From: Acorus gramineus
Taxonomy: Eukaryota; Streptophyta; Magnoliopsida; Acorales; Acoraceae
Assembly: GCA_030737835.1 (NCBI GenBank)
Contig: JAUJYN010000039.1
Location: 372,001-436,000, forward strand
DNA: 64,000 nt
Direction: 5' to 3'
Shown: positions 23,084 to 35,459 of the stretch, piece after piece
Layout of the letters: each line of letters opens with the position of its first letter
How positions within the stretch are numbered: the stretch's first letter is position 1
Made by a program: the position numbers and the translations under genes
The notes under the pieces: generated by a model
Database searches by the model: none
Told to the model about the DNA's origin: nothing
The model's input: the letters and a program-made list of their open reading frames with translations, nothing else

Positions 23084-23489
23084 TCATATAGTATCAAATA
23101 AAATTAATTCACAGCCTCTAATAAGAAGATACATTCTGACGTCAACAAGTGGGACCCATTGAAAATAAAAATAAAAAAACTAATAACACTACCCTCACGT
23201 TTGTTGTCCCCAATCCCACACGTTTGTCGTCTTGATATCTCTCGTGACATCTCGGATCCCATCGAAAGCATCTTTAGCCCCCTGCGGTCCTTATTGTTGT
23301 ATGTTTTTTGAATGAAGTATATTTTTAAATATTGGGTTTTAATTTATTTTATTCTTTATATTTGATATGTATTTAATTTTTGTTGGTGAATTTGATTTAT
23401 TTTTGTTGATTGGATTATGAGATTTGAAAATATTATGTTCATCTCCGATTCTTCAAATTTTTGTATGAGTAATTTTTTTATTTTTTTTT

Positions 23490-23590
23490 AGCCCCAATTT
23501 TAGTCCTATAGACATCAATAGAAAATCATCGAATATATACTCACTTTAACAAGGTACATGCTTTGATAAAATATTTTTGTTGGGATTTAT
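23490..23590 (+). mobile_element. partial MITE, 'AGCCCC' family
   Basis: 'agccccaattttagtcctat' followed by 'cgaatatatactcactttaacaaggtacatgc' (split here by a mismatch) parallels the left part of the copy at 17505. The right part is missing. Confidence 0.45.
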
Positions 23591-23659
23591 TTATTTATTT
23601 TATTTGGATATATTTATTTTTTTATTTTGTTGATTTTTAATTGATCTTTAAGGTCAATC

Positions 23660-24254
23660 ATGAACAAGTTTAAAACGATTGATTCATTCTTCAAAGAAAA
23701 TTGCTCCAACTCGAGAGTCAATTCACTTCCTACTTTCTGATATTAATTCACCTCCAATTATTAAAATTCCTTCACCTAAACGTCCAAGAACTGAAGATTT
23801 TACCGATACTCTTCCAATTATAGAACATGATCCAGGATTGTGTTGTCAAATTTGGGAATATTCAGTAAATAAACAACATGAAATTCGTCGAGCATATCTT
23901 AGGGCCAGACCATATCAATATAAGCTTTTAGTCTATCCAAGATCAGGTGAACATAAGCGTAAGTTTCAACATTCTTGATTTGAAAAATTATCTTCATAGT
24001 TAGAGTACTCCCCTACAAGATATGTAATTGAAGTAAAAGATACGTAATTTCTTATTTATTTTTGTGACGATTATCAAAATTATCTATGAGATCTTCATTG
24101 GTGCATTGACTTATAATGAATTACTTGAATTTTGATATTTTTTTGTCTTAAAATTATCATCTTTATATTTATATTATGTTATAATTTTTTTATTTCAAGT
24201 ATATTGTTTGGTCTTCGGCCCCTCCCCCTGTTCTGAACCCTGGATCCGCCCCTG
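23660..24254 (+). pseudogene. hAT (Tip100/ZMYM1-like) transposase remnant with right terminus
   Basis: An N-terminal start at 23660 reads KTIDSFFK, the usual opening of plant TTF-type zinc-finger hAT transposases. After one frameshift (about 23700) the frame at 23679-23978 gives DPGLCCQIWEYSVNKQHEIR and RAYLRARPYQY, then stops inside the segment that normally reads ..F..W..LEYSP. LEYSPTR is still visible at about 24006. The right end at 24234-24254 reads, on the complement, CAGGGGCGGATCCAGGGTTC, a typical hAT/Tip100 terminal repeat. No left terminus was found. The copy is dead: N-terminal part only, frameshifted. Confidence 0.75.
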
Positions 24255-24745
24255 GGCGCCTCCTTTGTTTCTTTTTGTTGAGATCACTACTTCTTCTCTT
24301 TTAATTAAATATTAATGACTGATATTTTTTTATCAACTATTTAATTAAATTTTAACAGTTGAGATTATTTGTTATGAGAGAAAATCATGGAAAATTTGTT
24401 TCTATCAATCGATTAAATTTTTTTAATTAAATTTGAGTAGCTAAAAAAATAACTTCTATATATTTCTCCATCAAATTAAAAGCCCTATCATTGAAAAATC
24501 TTCCATGATTTTCTCCTTCAATCTTTCAATTTGAGCCATTAAATTTAATCAAATAAATAAATCTTCTATGATTATCTCTATATATTTTAAAACAAAAAAA
24601 AAACTCAGTCTATGATCTTCCATGATTTTCTCTCTTCTCAACCGAATATATTTAAAACAAAAATCTCAACCATTAAAATTTAATTAGATAAAAGAAATTC
24701 AATCCTTAAGAAGTAGTGATCCCAACAGAAAAACAAATGAGACGC
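24255..24745. mobile_element. fold-back (MITE-like) element
   Basis: 24258-24360 and the complement of 24650-24745 match imperfectly: 'GGCGCCTCCTTTGTTTCTTTTTG'-type left against 'GGCGTCTCATTTGTTTTTCTG'-type right, then a shared GATCACTACTTCTT. The central sequence is AT-rich. It abuts the hAT right end exactly, so it may have been present first. Confidence 0.5.
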
Positions 24746-26260
24746 CATATATATACGGCGCATCCCTTTAAAATACAAAATTACTGGAGGCGCCATATAC
24801 CTCCAGTGTAAAAGAAAAAAAAAATGGTTAGCGCTGACCAGTGCTAGTTTTTTCAAATATTCTCTATCTAGTGCTATTTTTGCTAATATTGGTTTAAACG
24901 ATACTATTTTTGCTAATTGCCCTATAAAAAACAATGAGGGGAACCTTTTTGGGTTCATTTGTTATATATAGAACATACTCATATCAAAGTCAGATGAAGA
25001 AAAAAACTTATAATGAGAGAGGTGAGAGAAAAATTGATATTTATAGTACTTAAATGGTTTTTTGAGAATTTGTAAAATTTTATAAGGATATTTTTATCAA
25101 AACTCTTAACTTTTTTTAAACTTCTACAAAAGTAAAAAACTCCTTTAACAGAAGGAGTTATTTTCTCTTTCTGAAAAGAGGAGTTTTTCTTTCTGAAAAG
25201 AGGAGTTTTTCTCCTTCTATAGAAAGAGAAGTGGTAGTTATCGGGTTCCCAAACGTGATCACTCATTCCTCTAGAGAAGGAGAAATCGTCTAGAAGTACC
25301 TCTAAGCAATTGCTAAACGCACCTGTCAATTATCCGAAAAAAATCTTAATCCGTATCCAAAAAATTAGAAATATTCGATATTCGAATATTCAGAGTGTTG
25401 ATATGAATATCACTGTATCCGATTCGAAAAATATCAGTATATATTATAAAAATATATATATTTATATTTTATATTGTTCATATTTGTTATCATGTATGAT
25501 TAATCACAATCATGATATATTATATTACCATTTAATTTTCAATGTATGACATCTTAAAAAGAGAATAAACATTAAAATCTTAATTTTAATTTTGATGTAA
25601 ATAATAAAAAAATATATATGTAAAGTTACATTATGAATATTAATATATCCTATTCAAGGAATGATGTGGTGATATGGCGCTCAAGGAATGATGTCATATT
25701 CAAGGAATCACCCTACCATTTCAACTCGGTGTGGGAGTTGGTGCGTCGGAGTATCACGGAATGAGGTTGTGGGTTGGCAGAGGCTTCCGGGATTCATGCG
25801 AGCTAGAACGCGATGCATGTGGTGTGAGTGTCGGGTTAAAGTTTTTGTTATTTTTTTTTGTTCGTTTTAATTTTTGTTTTTGATCGATTAGATATCTTAT
25901 CTATCTGTGGAGTTTTTTTTTTGTTTTTTTGTTTTCTCTTTATTTATTTTTCTTCTAATTCTTCTCACTCTCAATTATTTTATTATTATTTAATTAATGC
26001 GTGTACGAATTGAATTGACAGTACGTGCGCCGCGTACAGAATAAACCGAAGGGGAGGGTGGGGGACCCGAATCGATACAATCACTCTTCACTCTCCTTTA
26101 CATCCATCCACTTTGTACCTCCACTTTCCACCACCAAAGTCGTTCGACACGTTACACAATATGCCATTATAGCCCTCTTTATCTTCACAGCGAGTCATTG
26201 CAACCCCACGAGACGTCGACACCCCTCCCCCCACCCCCCAAACATACCCCAGTAAGGCCC
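24746..26260. other. AT-rich intergenic region upstream of the DCD gene
   Basis: A perfect short hairpin CTGGAGG..CCTCCAG sits at 24784-24806, and 'GAAAGAGGAGTTTTTC' occurs as adjacent near-copies at 25173-25210. Beyond these, no gene or transposon end is recognised. 26200-26260 is C-rich and may be part of the promoter. Confidence 0.45.
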
Positions 26261-26398
26261 GGTATCCACACCTGAACAGTCTTTTCCGTAAACATATCGT
26301 ACTTCGGTTGCAATCAAATTGAAAGCACCGACCCTCCATCAACAAAATTTGGTTTTCAAGCGTTCGTCCGTTCTTTCGTCTGTCCGAAGAAATTTTAG
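26260..26398 (+). other. probable 5' UTR exon of the DCD gene
   Basis: Pyrimidine-rich leader-like sequence ends at a donor, TTTTAG|GTAACC (26398/26399). It sits about 1.4 kb before the coding exon, which has a good acceptor at 27782-27787 (gtttag). A long first intron in the 5' leader is common in plant genes. The transcription start is not determined. Confidence 0.5.
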
Positions 26399-27787
26399 GT
26401 AACCCATTTTGTTTTGTCACTCCATTTTCGCTCGATTCACACATTCATTGCATTTGTTGATTGTTTTGTTTCGATTTCTGTGATTCGTTTTCGAATGTTC
26501 GTGAGGTTTCTCGTGTTCATTCTCTCTCGCCGAGATTTGGTGGTGAGGGCGTCCGATCGTTCTTATATACATGATTTTCTGATTTTTTTTGTTTTTGATT
26601 TGAATGGAAATTATGAAGATTTGAACGTGTTTGAATCAGTTTGTAATAGATATATGAACAGTTGATCGATGGCGATTTTTCGTTCGTAGAATATTTTATG
26701 TTTTACTTTCGGGGATTTTTTTTTGGGAGAATATTTTATGGTTTGGATTCGGGGATTTTGCTTTGACTCATTTTAGGGATGGAAATGTTATTTGGCTTTT
26801 GTCCCCTTTGTCTCATTCATTTGGGGAATATTTTATGTCTGTTTGATGTTTTTAGTGAATGTTATGAATGTGATGATAGTTTAGTATATGAACGGAAATG
26901 CAAATACTGATGCTGCTGGATGTTGATTCAATTTGGCGTTTATTTATATATTTATTATGTTTTAAGTTAATTGAACTCTAAATATTATCTATGACTGGTA
27001 TAAGAATATTTAAATCGTATTTTAAAAGCTGTATGATTGATTGATGAGGGTATTTTTTGTTTAAAGAATATTTTATGGTTTAGTTTTGGGGATCTTTTTT
27101 TACTAATTTAGGGATGGAAATGAGATTTTGCCTCTTTTTTTTCTTGCCTCGCTACAGAGTAAACTAGGTGAAGTGTTTTATTTGTTGGTTTTTTTTTATT
27201 ATTAATATCAACACATGTTCTTGTTTTCTTATTGGTGAAGCTAATTGAATGTTTATAGTGCTGTATAGTTTATCTTATACGGCATAACAGAGGATTTGGG
27301 GAACGTTTTTTGGAGAACGTTTTTTTGTTATTTATGTTTTTTTTAAGAATTATTGAAACAAGTTGAAGTATGAGAGATCTTTAGTTTGCCTCTCCCACTC
27401 CCTTTTCCTCCATCTTTCTTTGGAGGTGAAATATGTTTGAAGACAATAACAATGGCATTTTTTTTTAAATCTAAGATAATGTATTTTGAATTAGTTGTTA
27501 GATCTAGGAGTGTTCACCTTTTTTTGAAAAAGAAAAATTGAATTGGGCAGGCCTTATAATTACTAGGCTTAAAATTCTGTGTGGTAATTGAGTTGTGGGT
27601 ATGGAAGATTGTCGTGGTTCAGAAGTTAATGTGCTTTTTGTATAAGTTGTGTTTCATCTTGTTATTGTAAGTTAGTGTGTTGATTATGCATTTTGAACCA
27701 TAACCTTGAACTTTGGTTTTGCTTTCTTTTCTAACGGTGGTTTTGGAGAATGTGTAATCAACTGCCATTTTATTACATGATGTTTAG
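26399..27787 (+). other. 5' leader intron of the DCD gene
   Basis: T-rich intron sequence with gtaacc at the start and tttag at the end. Nothing else is recognised inside. Confidence 0.5.
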
Positions 27788-27795
27788 GCTTTATT

Positions 27796-30700
27796 ATGAT
27801 GACACCTATGGAGGACAAGGGGAGCAACCACGGATTTGATTCTGGGGTTGCAGGTGCTATTTTTATATCTAATCGTGCGACAAAGAAAGAATGTCTTAGA
27901 CGTAAAATCTTTGGCCTTCCCACTTCTGAAGTTAACTTTGTGAGGGAAATAAAGACTGGCACAATACTCTTTCTCTTTGAATATGAGGAGAGGAAACTTT
28001 ATGGGGTTTTTGAGGCTTCTTGTGCTGGTGCCATGAACATTATACCAAATGCATATAGACAGACAGGGAAGTCATTCCCTGCACAGGTATGAAGGCTCAA
28101 GAACAAGCTTGTTGTCAACTTTTGTATGAATGCTCAAGAACTAGCTTGTTGTCAACTTTTCAGTAGTTCTGTATTTGTTTACAACTGAGAGCGTTTGTTT
28201 TCACCCAATTTGTCAACAAAGTTGCTTGTAATCAGAATCATTACTTCTAATATTTCTATTTTTCCCTCTATATTCATCCTCTCCAGGTTTGCTTCAAGAG
28301 GATTTGGTCCTGCCATCCGCTCATAGAGTCTGAGTTTCATGATGCTATAAAAGATAACTACTACACGCCCCAAAAATTTAATTTTCGCCTGTCAAGGAAA
28401 CAGGTTTGCTTCCTCTGTTCCTTTCTTCTCCAATCAGAGAATGCGTCCTTTGCAAGTAAGACGCTGAACCCAGGATTCATATTTTAATTCACTTTTCAGG
28501 TTTTCAAGCTTCTACAGCTCTTCTATGTGAAGAAGAATGCACCAACTTTTTATAGCCCAAAAAGCAGCAGTAATGTCTTAGATAGTTCTGATAGTGGTCT
28601 TGTTAAGGTCAGGAAACCTGCAAAAGGAAGGCGCTTGGAAAGCTATGAAGCGGAGGAAGAATACAGTGGATATAAAGACTCAGGAGAATTGGGGCCAAAG
28701 CGTTTAATAATCCATTCTCCGTCATGTAGGCCTAATATTGATCAGACTAGACTCTTGGATAAACCTACAAAACCCATGGATGACCCTATCACTGAACATG
28801 AGCACATGTTTTCTCAGCCAATTATTTGCCCCAATGATCGTCAAACAATTGATTTGGAACATAAAAATTTCGAAAGGACTGAAGCTTTCAGGGGTCAACT
28901 TCCTGTTAATTCTACAAATGATCATTCTTGTTATTTCAGTTCAATACGAGATATTGACCTGTTTTCTCCTTGTCAGTCTCGTATTTCTCAAGCACCACCT
29001 GAACCTTCAAGCTTACCCTTTAATAGCTATCAGGACTCAGGCCTGATCACGTACAGAGAACGTCCCTTTACAGCATGCAATCCATCTAATGCTGATCAAC
29101 ATCTTATAAGGGAGAGAAATTTGGAAAGAATGGGACCTACCACCTTTACTGACATGTTTCACCACTCTGCTTCCTTGAGTGCATACTTGCAGGAGAAATA
29201 TGATCCTGCTCCTTCTCACGAGGCATATGGTCCTGCTGCTGTGCCAAATGTACATTTCTATGGGAGAGCTGAGAGTTATGAACCCCTTGTTCCATCAAGC
29301 TCATATTTTCAGGAGAGACGTGAACTTGTTACTTTTCCTGAGAAATACAATCCTTCTGATGCCAAAATTCAGTATAGCATTGAGAGATCTCAGAGTTATG
29401 AACCTTCTGTTCCTCGAAGCTCATATTTCCTTGAGGGAGATGGTCCAACTGCTTTTCCAGAGACATATGGCCCCTCTGCTTCCACAAAACCGTACACCCA
29501 TGAGAGGGATCCATCTGTTGCTCGAATACCTTCTCCACATATTGCTGGCAACATAATGGATTTATCTTGCCCCACTTCAGGAGGGTATCGGTTGCTCCCA
29601 CGAGACCATGCTCATCCAGAAGCATCAAAATATAAGGAAGGCAATGATAGACCACAAGATAATGGATATGAGGCTATCCATGGGTATTTTCCTTCTCTGG
29701 ATAAAACTGAAAATCTCAATCCTTCAGGCTTGCCATGTAATTATTGGGAGAGTTCACATCCGTCAAGGTCACCAGATTACTACCAAGAAGATGAATATGA
29801 TGAAGATGCTGAATATGATGCCAAAATGAAGTCATATGCGAAAAAAACTAGTGTGTTTGCTCGATTATCGAAGGCTCCAGAACCTGTTATGCATGTTTCT
29901 ACAGTTAACAATGTAGAGAGGGATCCATCAGTGGGAAAAATCATGGAACGCTTTTCAAAGGGAAGAGGAACCTCACCAATGTCAAAATGGTGGAATGATG
30001 ATAATAAAAAATTACAGACATCTCAGTGGGAGAATGCTAATTATGTAGAGAGGGATCCTTTAGTGGGAGAAACTATGGGACATTTCTCGAAGGGAAGAGG
30101 GACCCCCATAATATCAAAACGGTGGATGGAAGATGATAAAAATTTACAAACAACTCAGTGGGAGGGAAGTGAAAGTGATGTTGCAATTGATGCTCAAGGA
30201 GGTTCATTTGGAACTGATAGAGAGGTTGAGAATGAAAGCAGAATCCCCTTTTTGGATTTTAAGCGCAGGAGTAAAGTTCGTAAGGAAGACACTGAAGGAG
30301 AACAGCAGAATAGTGTTGAGGGTTTGCCAGAGAAATCTAAAAGAAGGAAACTTATAAGGCCTTCATTTGATAAGGTAGAACATTCAAATTCCAATATTTT
30401 TGGCTTAGGGTATTCTGGAGGATGGGTACCTTCTATGAGTTGCATTGAAAAAGGAACTTCTATAATAAGTGAGGCATCATCCTCCAACAGATGCCATGTT
30501 AAAGTTAATACTGAAGTTTTCGATAAAATGGAGGATAAAATGGAAGGCATGACAGATAATGTTAGAGGTGATCATGTTTTAGAAGAGGAATCCAGGGAGC
30601 ACAGTGTCTGCCAGGTACCATCTCATGGCAAGTGTTATGAAGAGGTAGCACAAGATTCTGACTTTTGTGAGGCGCCATCAGGTTCTAAATGCAATGACAG

Positions 30701-31385
30701 AAAAACTTCAAGGGTTAGTATGTGTCAGACTGATGCTGCATATATGAATGCGGAAGGCTGGGATAGTGTTAACAAGCCTGTTATGGGGCTCAACATTGAT
30801 CACATTCAAAAAGAGGTCACCAAGGATCTTGGTACATGTTATGGAAATAGTAATGAAGGAGTATCTCGAGCTAACGTTTCTGAGGCACAATCAGTTGCGA
30901 TAAGCAACATTAAAGAATCTCTAGGGCTTGATGTATGCCAGTCTGATACTTCTGCTATGAATGTGGAAGTTAAATCAAGTGCCGATGTTTCTGCCGTGGG
31001 GCTCTATGTTGATGGAATGGATAAATTGCAGGAGCTTGATATCCATCAGTCATCTCTTGGAAATGCCAATGGAAGTTTGGGGAGTGAAAATTTGGATTTA
31101 TCAAGGATGGCAATAGAAAAGTTTGGGGTTGAACAGCCGGTGATCTCTGAACGCAATCATCAGATTTCTGATAAGGCTGGCAATGATTCATCAAAAATAG
31201 GAATGGAAAAGTTCCTTGCAGAAGACGAGAATTGTCAGGTTGAGAATTCCATTGAAGATGCTGAGAACAAAGAAAAGAAAAATGAACTGTCCGAACAAAA
31301 AACTAACTCAATACAATTTGGGGAAGAAATAATGAATGAAACACCCTTGCAGAATCCCAGTAATGTTAGTGTAAAGAATGCCTAG
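27796..31385 (+). CDS. DCD (Development and Cell Death) domain protein, 3 coding exons
   Basis: Exons 27796-28086, 28287-28403 and 28500-31385 join in phase 0 with GT-AG borders to give about 1097 residues. Residues 17-145 form a DCD domain: GAIFISNRATKKECLRR and FGLP (20-42), then FLFEYEERKLYGVFEA, PAQVCFKRIW, and QVFKLLQLF at the end. DCD domains are plant-specific and occur in proteins linked to stress, hormone responses and programmed cell death. The biochemical activity is unknown. The remaining 950 residues are low-similarity and hydrophilic. There are tandem degenerate units at about residues 330-470 (SYEP..SSYF..EKY/ETYGP), a duplicated block at about 590-680 built on VERDP.VG..M..FSKGRG, and a basic cluster KRRK near 730 that could be a nuclear signal. 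The start is the first of ATGATG at 27796. It stands alone on its strand, with no operon-like context. Confidence 0.88.
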
Positions 31386-31560
31386 AATATGCAGCCTAAC
31401 TTCTTTTTGTCTCGAGTTTGGACTGATCAGTGATCCCACTTGCGTAAGAGCAACTTTTTTTCTCTTGCAGTTCTTCTTTGGGCTGGATCTTTAAATTCGA
31501 GTATACTGAAGTTCTTCAGTTCCCTTTCCCCCCTCTAATGAAATATGTTCGGCTCGTGCA
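31386..31560 (+). other. 3' UTR region of the DCD gene
   Basis: Sequence follows the TAG at 31383-31385. 'taatgaaatatg' near 31537 could serve as a poly(A) signal. The end is not determined. Confidence 0.35.
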
Positions 31561-31784
31561 GTGATGCCAATTTTGTTTTTTTTTGTCTGACATAGACATA
31601 GTTGTTTTCTAATATCTTGTTGTTTTCTCTATATGATCTTCCATTGACAGAAAAAAATGTTATTTCTGAAATCCTCTTTCCGTGACATCAGTTTTTTGTT
31701 TACATCTGTAATGGTTTATGGAGAGCTGGTTTCATCACTGATGTAACAATTTTTGGTCTTGCTACTCATTTTTTGGATGTGAAG

Positions 31785-32795
31785 GACATATCTATTGCTT
31801 CTTTTTGCCTTAGGCAGGGGGACTTGATCACTTGAACCAAAGACTATCTGGTTGCCAATTTTATTATCACCTTATAGTCATTGAGCATTTGAGCTATGGG
31901 TTTATGACCTAGTCTATTGCTTCTGACTGACTTAAAACTCTGGAGATTAACATGTATTTTGCAATGCTTGATCAAGTTCATACTTTGATAAATGGCTGGC
32001 TTTGTTGTTCATTAGATGTTTGTATCATGTCATTGATGTTAAGGAAGCTCTAAAGTGTGCTTCCATAGCCATTCCTGGAAATCATTTTACATAAAGATAC
32101 ATAGTGGCATTTTGGGTATCTTTTGCTGGAGGCTGGAGCTGCTTGGAGGTGATAATTTTGAGAAGGATAATATGAGCAAAATGATGTGTCCAGTTTTGTG
32201 TGCAGTTCATCTGCGGCCTTCACTGGTTTTCTTTTAAATAAAATTTATATATTGTTATAGAAAGTGAAGTATATACTGATATATATTTATATATTTTTTT
32301 CTTTGAAAAAGTATTATTATTATTTTTTATAATTTTCATACATTGCGATAGTTTAATATATTGTATTATCGTACAGTATAGGTAGGTGAGGGATCAGTTT
32401 TGGGCAACAATTTGTTTTGATATCTTTTTGAAGTGTATGTAGATTATCTAATGAACCATGTATGTATACATATTCCAATGAATGGAAAAATAGCAAACAA
32501 ATGGTTCATCTATGAAGAACTGTGATATGGAACTGCATTTTGACATGGACTTGCAAGTCAGAGATAGCTTACAATGACCATACGTAACATCGTCTGTATA
32601 TATATGGTGTTTTTATTGAGCTATGTACTGTATCGAGGTATATTCCACTTTGAAAAAAATAAAGTTTTATATACCTCGATAGCCCCTTCCACTCACTGTA
32701 TCGAATTTCATACCACTTCATAAAAATTTAGATTTTATATAAATTTTGTTATTCAATTAATTGACGTTTATAAATTCATATTTTATAAAACAGTC
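31785..32795 (+). repeat. segmental duplication, copy 1
   Basis: It matches 33705-35225 in the same orientation along its length, including 'tctattgcttctttttgcc', 'ctggttgccaattttatta', 'ggagattaacatgtatttt' and 'tgaaccatgtatgtatacat'. No coding frame is kept in both copies. The right part (32225-32420) belongs to the 'AGCCCC' MITE family. Confidence 0.75.
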
Positions 32796-33704
32796 TTGCT
32801 ACCTGCGTCCCAAGATTAGGCCCCATTCAGAGATGTCATTTCCTCTTGGTTGCATGTTCAACTTTTACAGGAGATTAAAAAGACAAAAGACATTACTTCC
32901 CTTCATTTAAAACCCACCGTGTAACCCCTTCCGATATTTTGAAAAATAAATAACCAATACACCCACCACTACCAAGATTTCAGGGAATTACTTTTATACC
33001 CTCCTAAACCATCTACAACTTTAAAATTTCATTTCGGCCGGCCTGTTTATCTTCCGCGACCGGTGTCACCACCTTTAGATTTCGCTCGCTGCACTTTATT
33101 ATATGAGAGGTGGTTCGACTATCTTTTGAGCCCTCTTCCGATTTCCACCTCCTCCGACCTCCACTTTTTTTTTAAAAAAAAATTAGATACATTTCAAAAT
33201 GTATCTGACTTAAGAAAAAAACATTCAGATATTGAAATTTCAATACATTTTTTTTTAATTCAGATACATTATGTGAGGATTTCATAGAATGTGAGGATTT
33301 CATAGATGTATTAGAATTTCAATATGTATGTTTGATGTAATTGAAAAGTATCTGAATTTCAATGTGTGTTTTATGTAATTGAAATGTATCTAAATGTTAA
33401 AACAATTACTTCATTTGTAAGATTACATTTATGTAATACATAATCTTTAAAATGTATCTGAATTTGTGAGATTGTATCTGAATTTCAATATGTATGTTTG
33501 ATGTAATTGAAATATATTTGAATGTTTTATTTGAATTTTAATATGTGCGTTTCATGTAATTGAAATGTATATATTTGAATGTTAAAATAATCACTTCTGC
33601 ACATTGCTGAATATATCCATGGAACAAATCCTTTTGTGGACTAGGCTCCAAAGAATGTATCATTCGAATCATTCAAATTAATTGATTCTCTATTGGTGGT
33701 AGAA
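32796..33704. other. spacer between the duplicated segments, with a minisatellite
   Basis: Non-coding. 33290-33600 holds at least four degenerate units of about 40-50 bp: 'gaatttcaatatgtatgttt' followed by 'gatgtaattgaaa(a/t)gtatct'. The rest is AT-rich without recognisable features. Confidence 0.6.
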
Positions 33705-35225
33705 GGGCGTGTCTATTGCTTCTTTTTCCATTAAATTGTGGGACTTGAACCAAAGATTTTCTGGTTGCCAATTTTATTATTATCTTAGGCCTGTTTAAAT
33801 AGAGACATAAACTATTCTGGAGTTTATACTTATTCCCGGAATTGTTGATTTTATCAATGAAATAAATGATTTATTATTTGGTTGTGTTTTCAGTTAGTCT
33901 AATTGGGAAACGTAATAATAAATGTTGGAGTGTTTGGTTGGTGAATAATAAAATGTGAATATGGTGTAAAAAGTTAATTTGACATATGGGTCCCATTGAT
34001 GTATAAGATGTGATAACACATGATTTGATGTGATAGGTTGATCCTCTTTTACTAGTGGAAGAATAACACTATGCCATGGGGGGGCTTGTAATACAAATAC
34101 CAACTTATTCTCACATAATTCTGCATAGCTATACCCCTTTATACCATCCACCCAAACAGCTTTTTTACCCTTGTTCCCCTTTATCCCCCTATTCCCCCCT
34201 TTATTCCACCATCCAAACGGGGCATAGTCATTGAGCTATGGGTTAATTACCTTGTCTATTGCTTCTGACTGACTTGAACTCTGGAGATTAACATGTATTT
34301 TGCAATGCTTCATCCAGTTCGTACTTTGATAAATGGCTGGCTTTGTTGTACATTAAATGTTTGTATCATGGCATTGAGGTTAATGGAACTCTAAAGTGTG
34401 CTTCCATAGCCATTCTTGGAGACAACCCTACAAAGGATACATAGGTAGCATTTTTGGAGATCTTTTGTGCTGGAGCCTGGAGCTTGGAGGTGATAATTTT
34501 GAAAGGATAATATTAGGAAAATAATATGTTCAGCCCTGTATGCAGTTTATCTGCAGCCCTCACCGGTTTACTTTTTCAAAAAAATTTACACTCGTTTATT
34601 GAAGTATATACTATTATAGAAAGTAAAATATACACTGAGATACATTTGTATTTTTTTTTTCTTTGAAAATATATATTTTTTAAAATTTTGATGCACTGCG
34701 ACAATGTAATATTGAACTATTGTAGTGTATTGGCTGGTGAGGGATATTTTTGGACAGCAGATGGGTTTTCAAAATGGAATGAGTGTCAGCTCTCATAATA
34801 TCAGGTACATTTGATATTTTTTGAAGTGTATGTGTAATGAACCATGTATGTATACATATTCCAGTGAATGCAAAAATGGAAATCGGATGCTTCATTTAGG
34901 AAGCACCCTGATATGGAACTGCATTGTGATGTTGAATTGCAAGTCAGAGATAGCGTACAATGACCGTAAGTATGTAACAGTGTCTATATATACAGGACTT
35001 TCAAAAATGTACTCTTGATGCTTTTATTGAGTACTGTTATACTCAGTTTTTCTTATATTTTCAAATGCAATCTTATATACCTCCTTAGTCCCCTCAACTC
35101 ATTGTATCGAGATATATATCTCTTTGAAAGTTTTTCATACTTTATATAAGTGATATCATTCAATTAATTGAAGTATATAATTCATCTTTCTTAAAAATAC
35201 ATACCTCATCTAATAAGGTATATAA
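33705..35225 (+). repeat. segmental duplication, copy 2 (carries a MITE)
   Basis: This is the second copy of the segment at 31785-32795. Subtracting the 437-bp insertion at 33788-34224, its length is close to that of copy 1. Offset between copies is about 1.92 kb. Confidence 0.75.
33788..34224. mobile_element. MITE inserted in copy 2 of the duplication
   Basis: Its borders are defined by absence from copy 1: 'ttatcacctta|tagtcattgagc' there against 'ttattatctta|...|tagtcattgagc' here. Ends are GGCCTGTTTAAATAG and, on the complement, TGCCCCGTTTGGATGG, the 'GGCCTGTTTGGATGG' type seen in many plant MITEs. It has no coding capacity. Confidence 0.75.
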
Positions 35226-35459
35226 TTTTAAAAATAAAAAATAAAAAGCCTGTGCGGTCTATCTTTTAGATTGTAAATTGGATTGTGTGACACATTTTTC
35301 TTTCTTTTTTTATTAAGCTTAGAGTCCAAACATGCATGGCTCATAATAGGTTAGTTACGGTATTGCTACATTATATTGCCTTGTGCTCTCCATCAAGCGA
35401 ATATTTAGTGTAGATATCATCAAAATATACTTCGGTAATGAAGTGTATATGGAGGGGTA
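35226..35459. other. unassigned sequence before the retroelement nest
   Basis: No feature recognised. Confidence 0.4.

Noticed and set aside
24775..24810. Hairpin CTGGAGG..CCTCCAG as a microRNA precursor
   Set aside because: The stem is only 7 bp, far too short for a plant pre-miRNA.
28738..30357. Secondary frames inside the large DCD exon on both strands
   Set aside because: They are shadows of the 961-residue exon frame and lack independent features.
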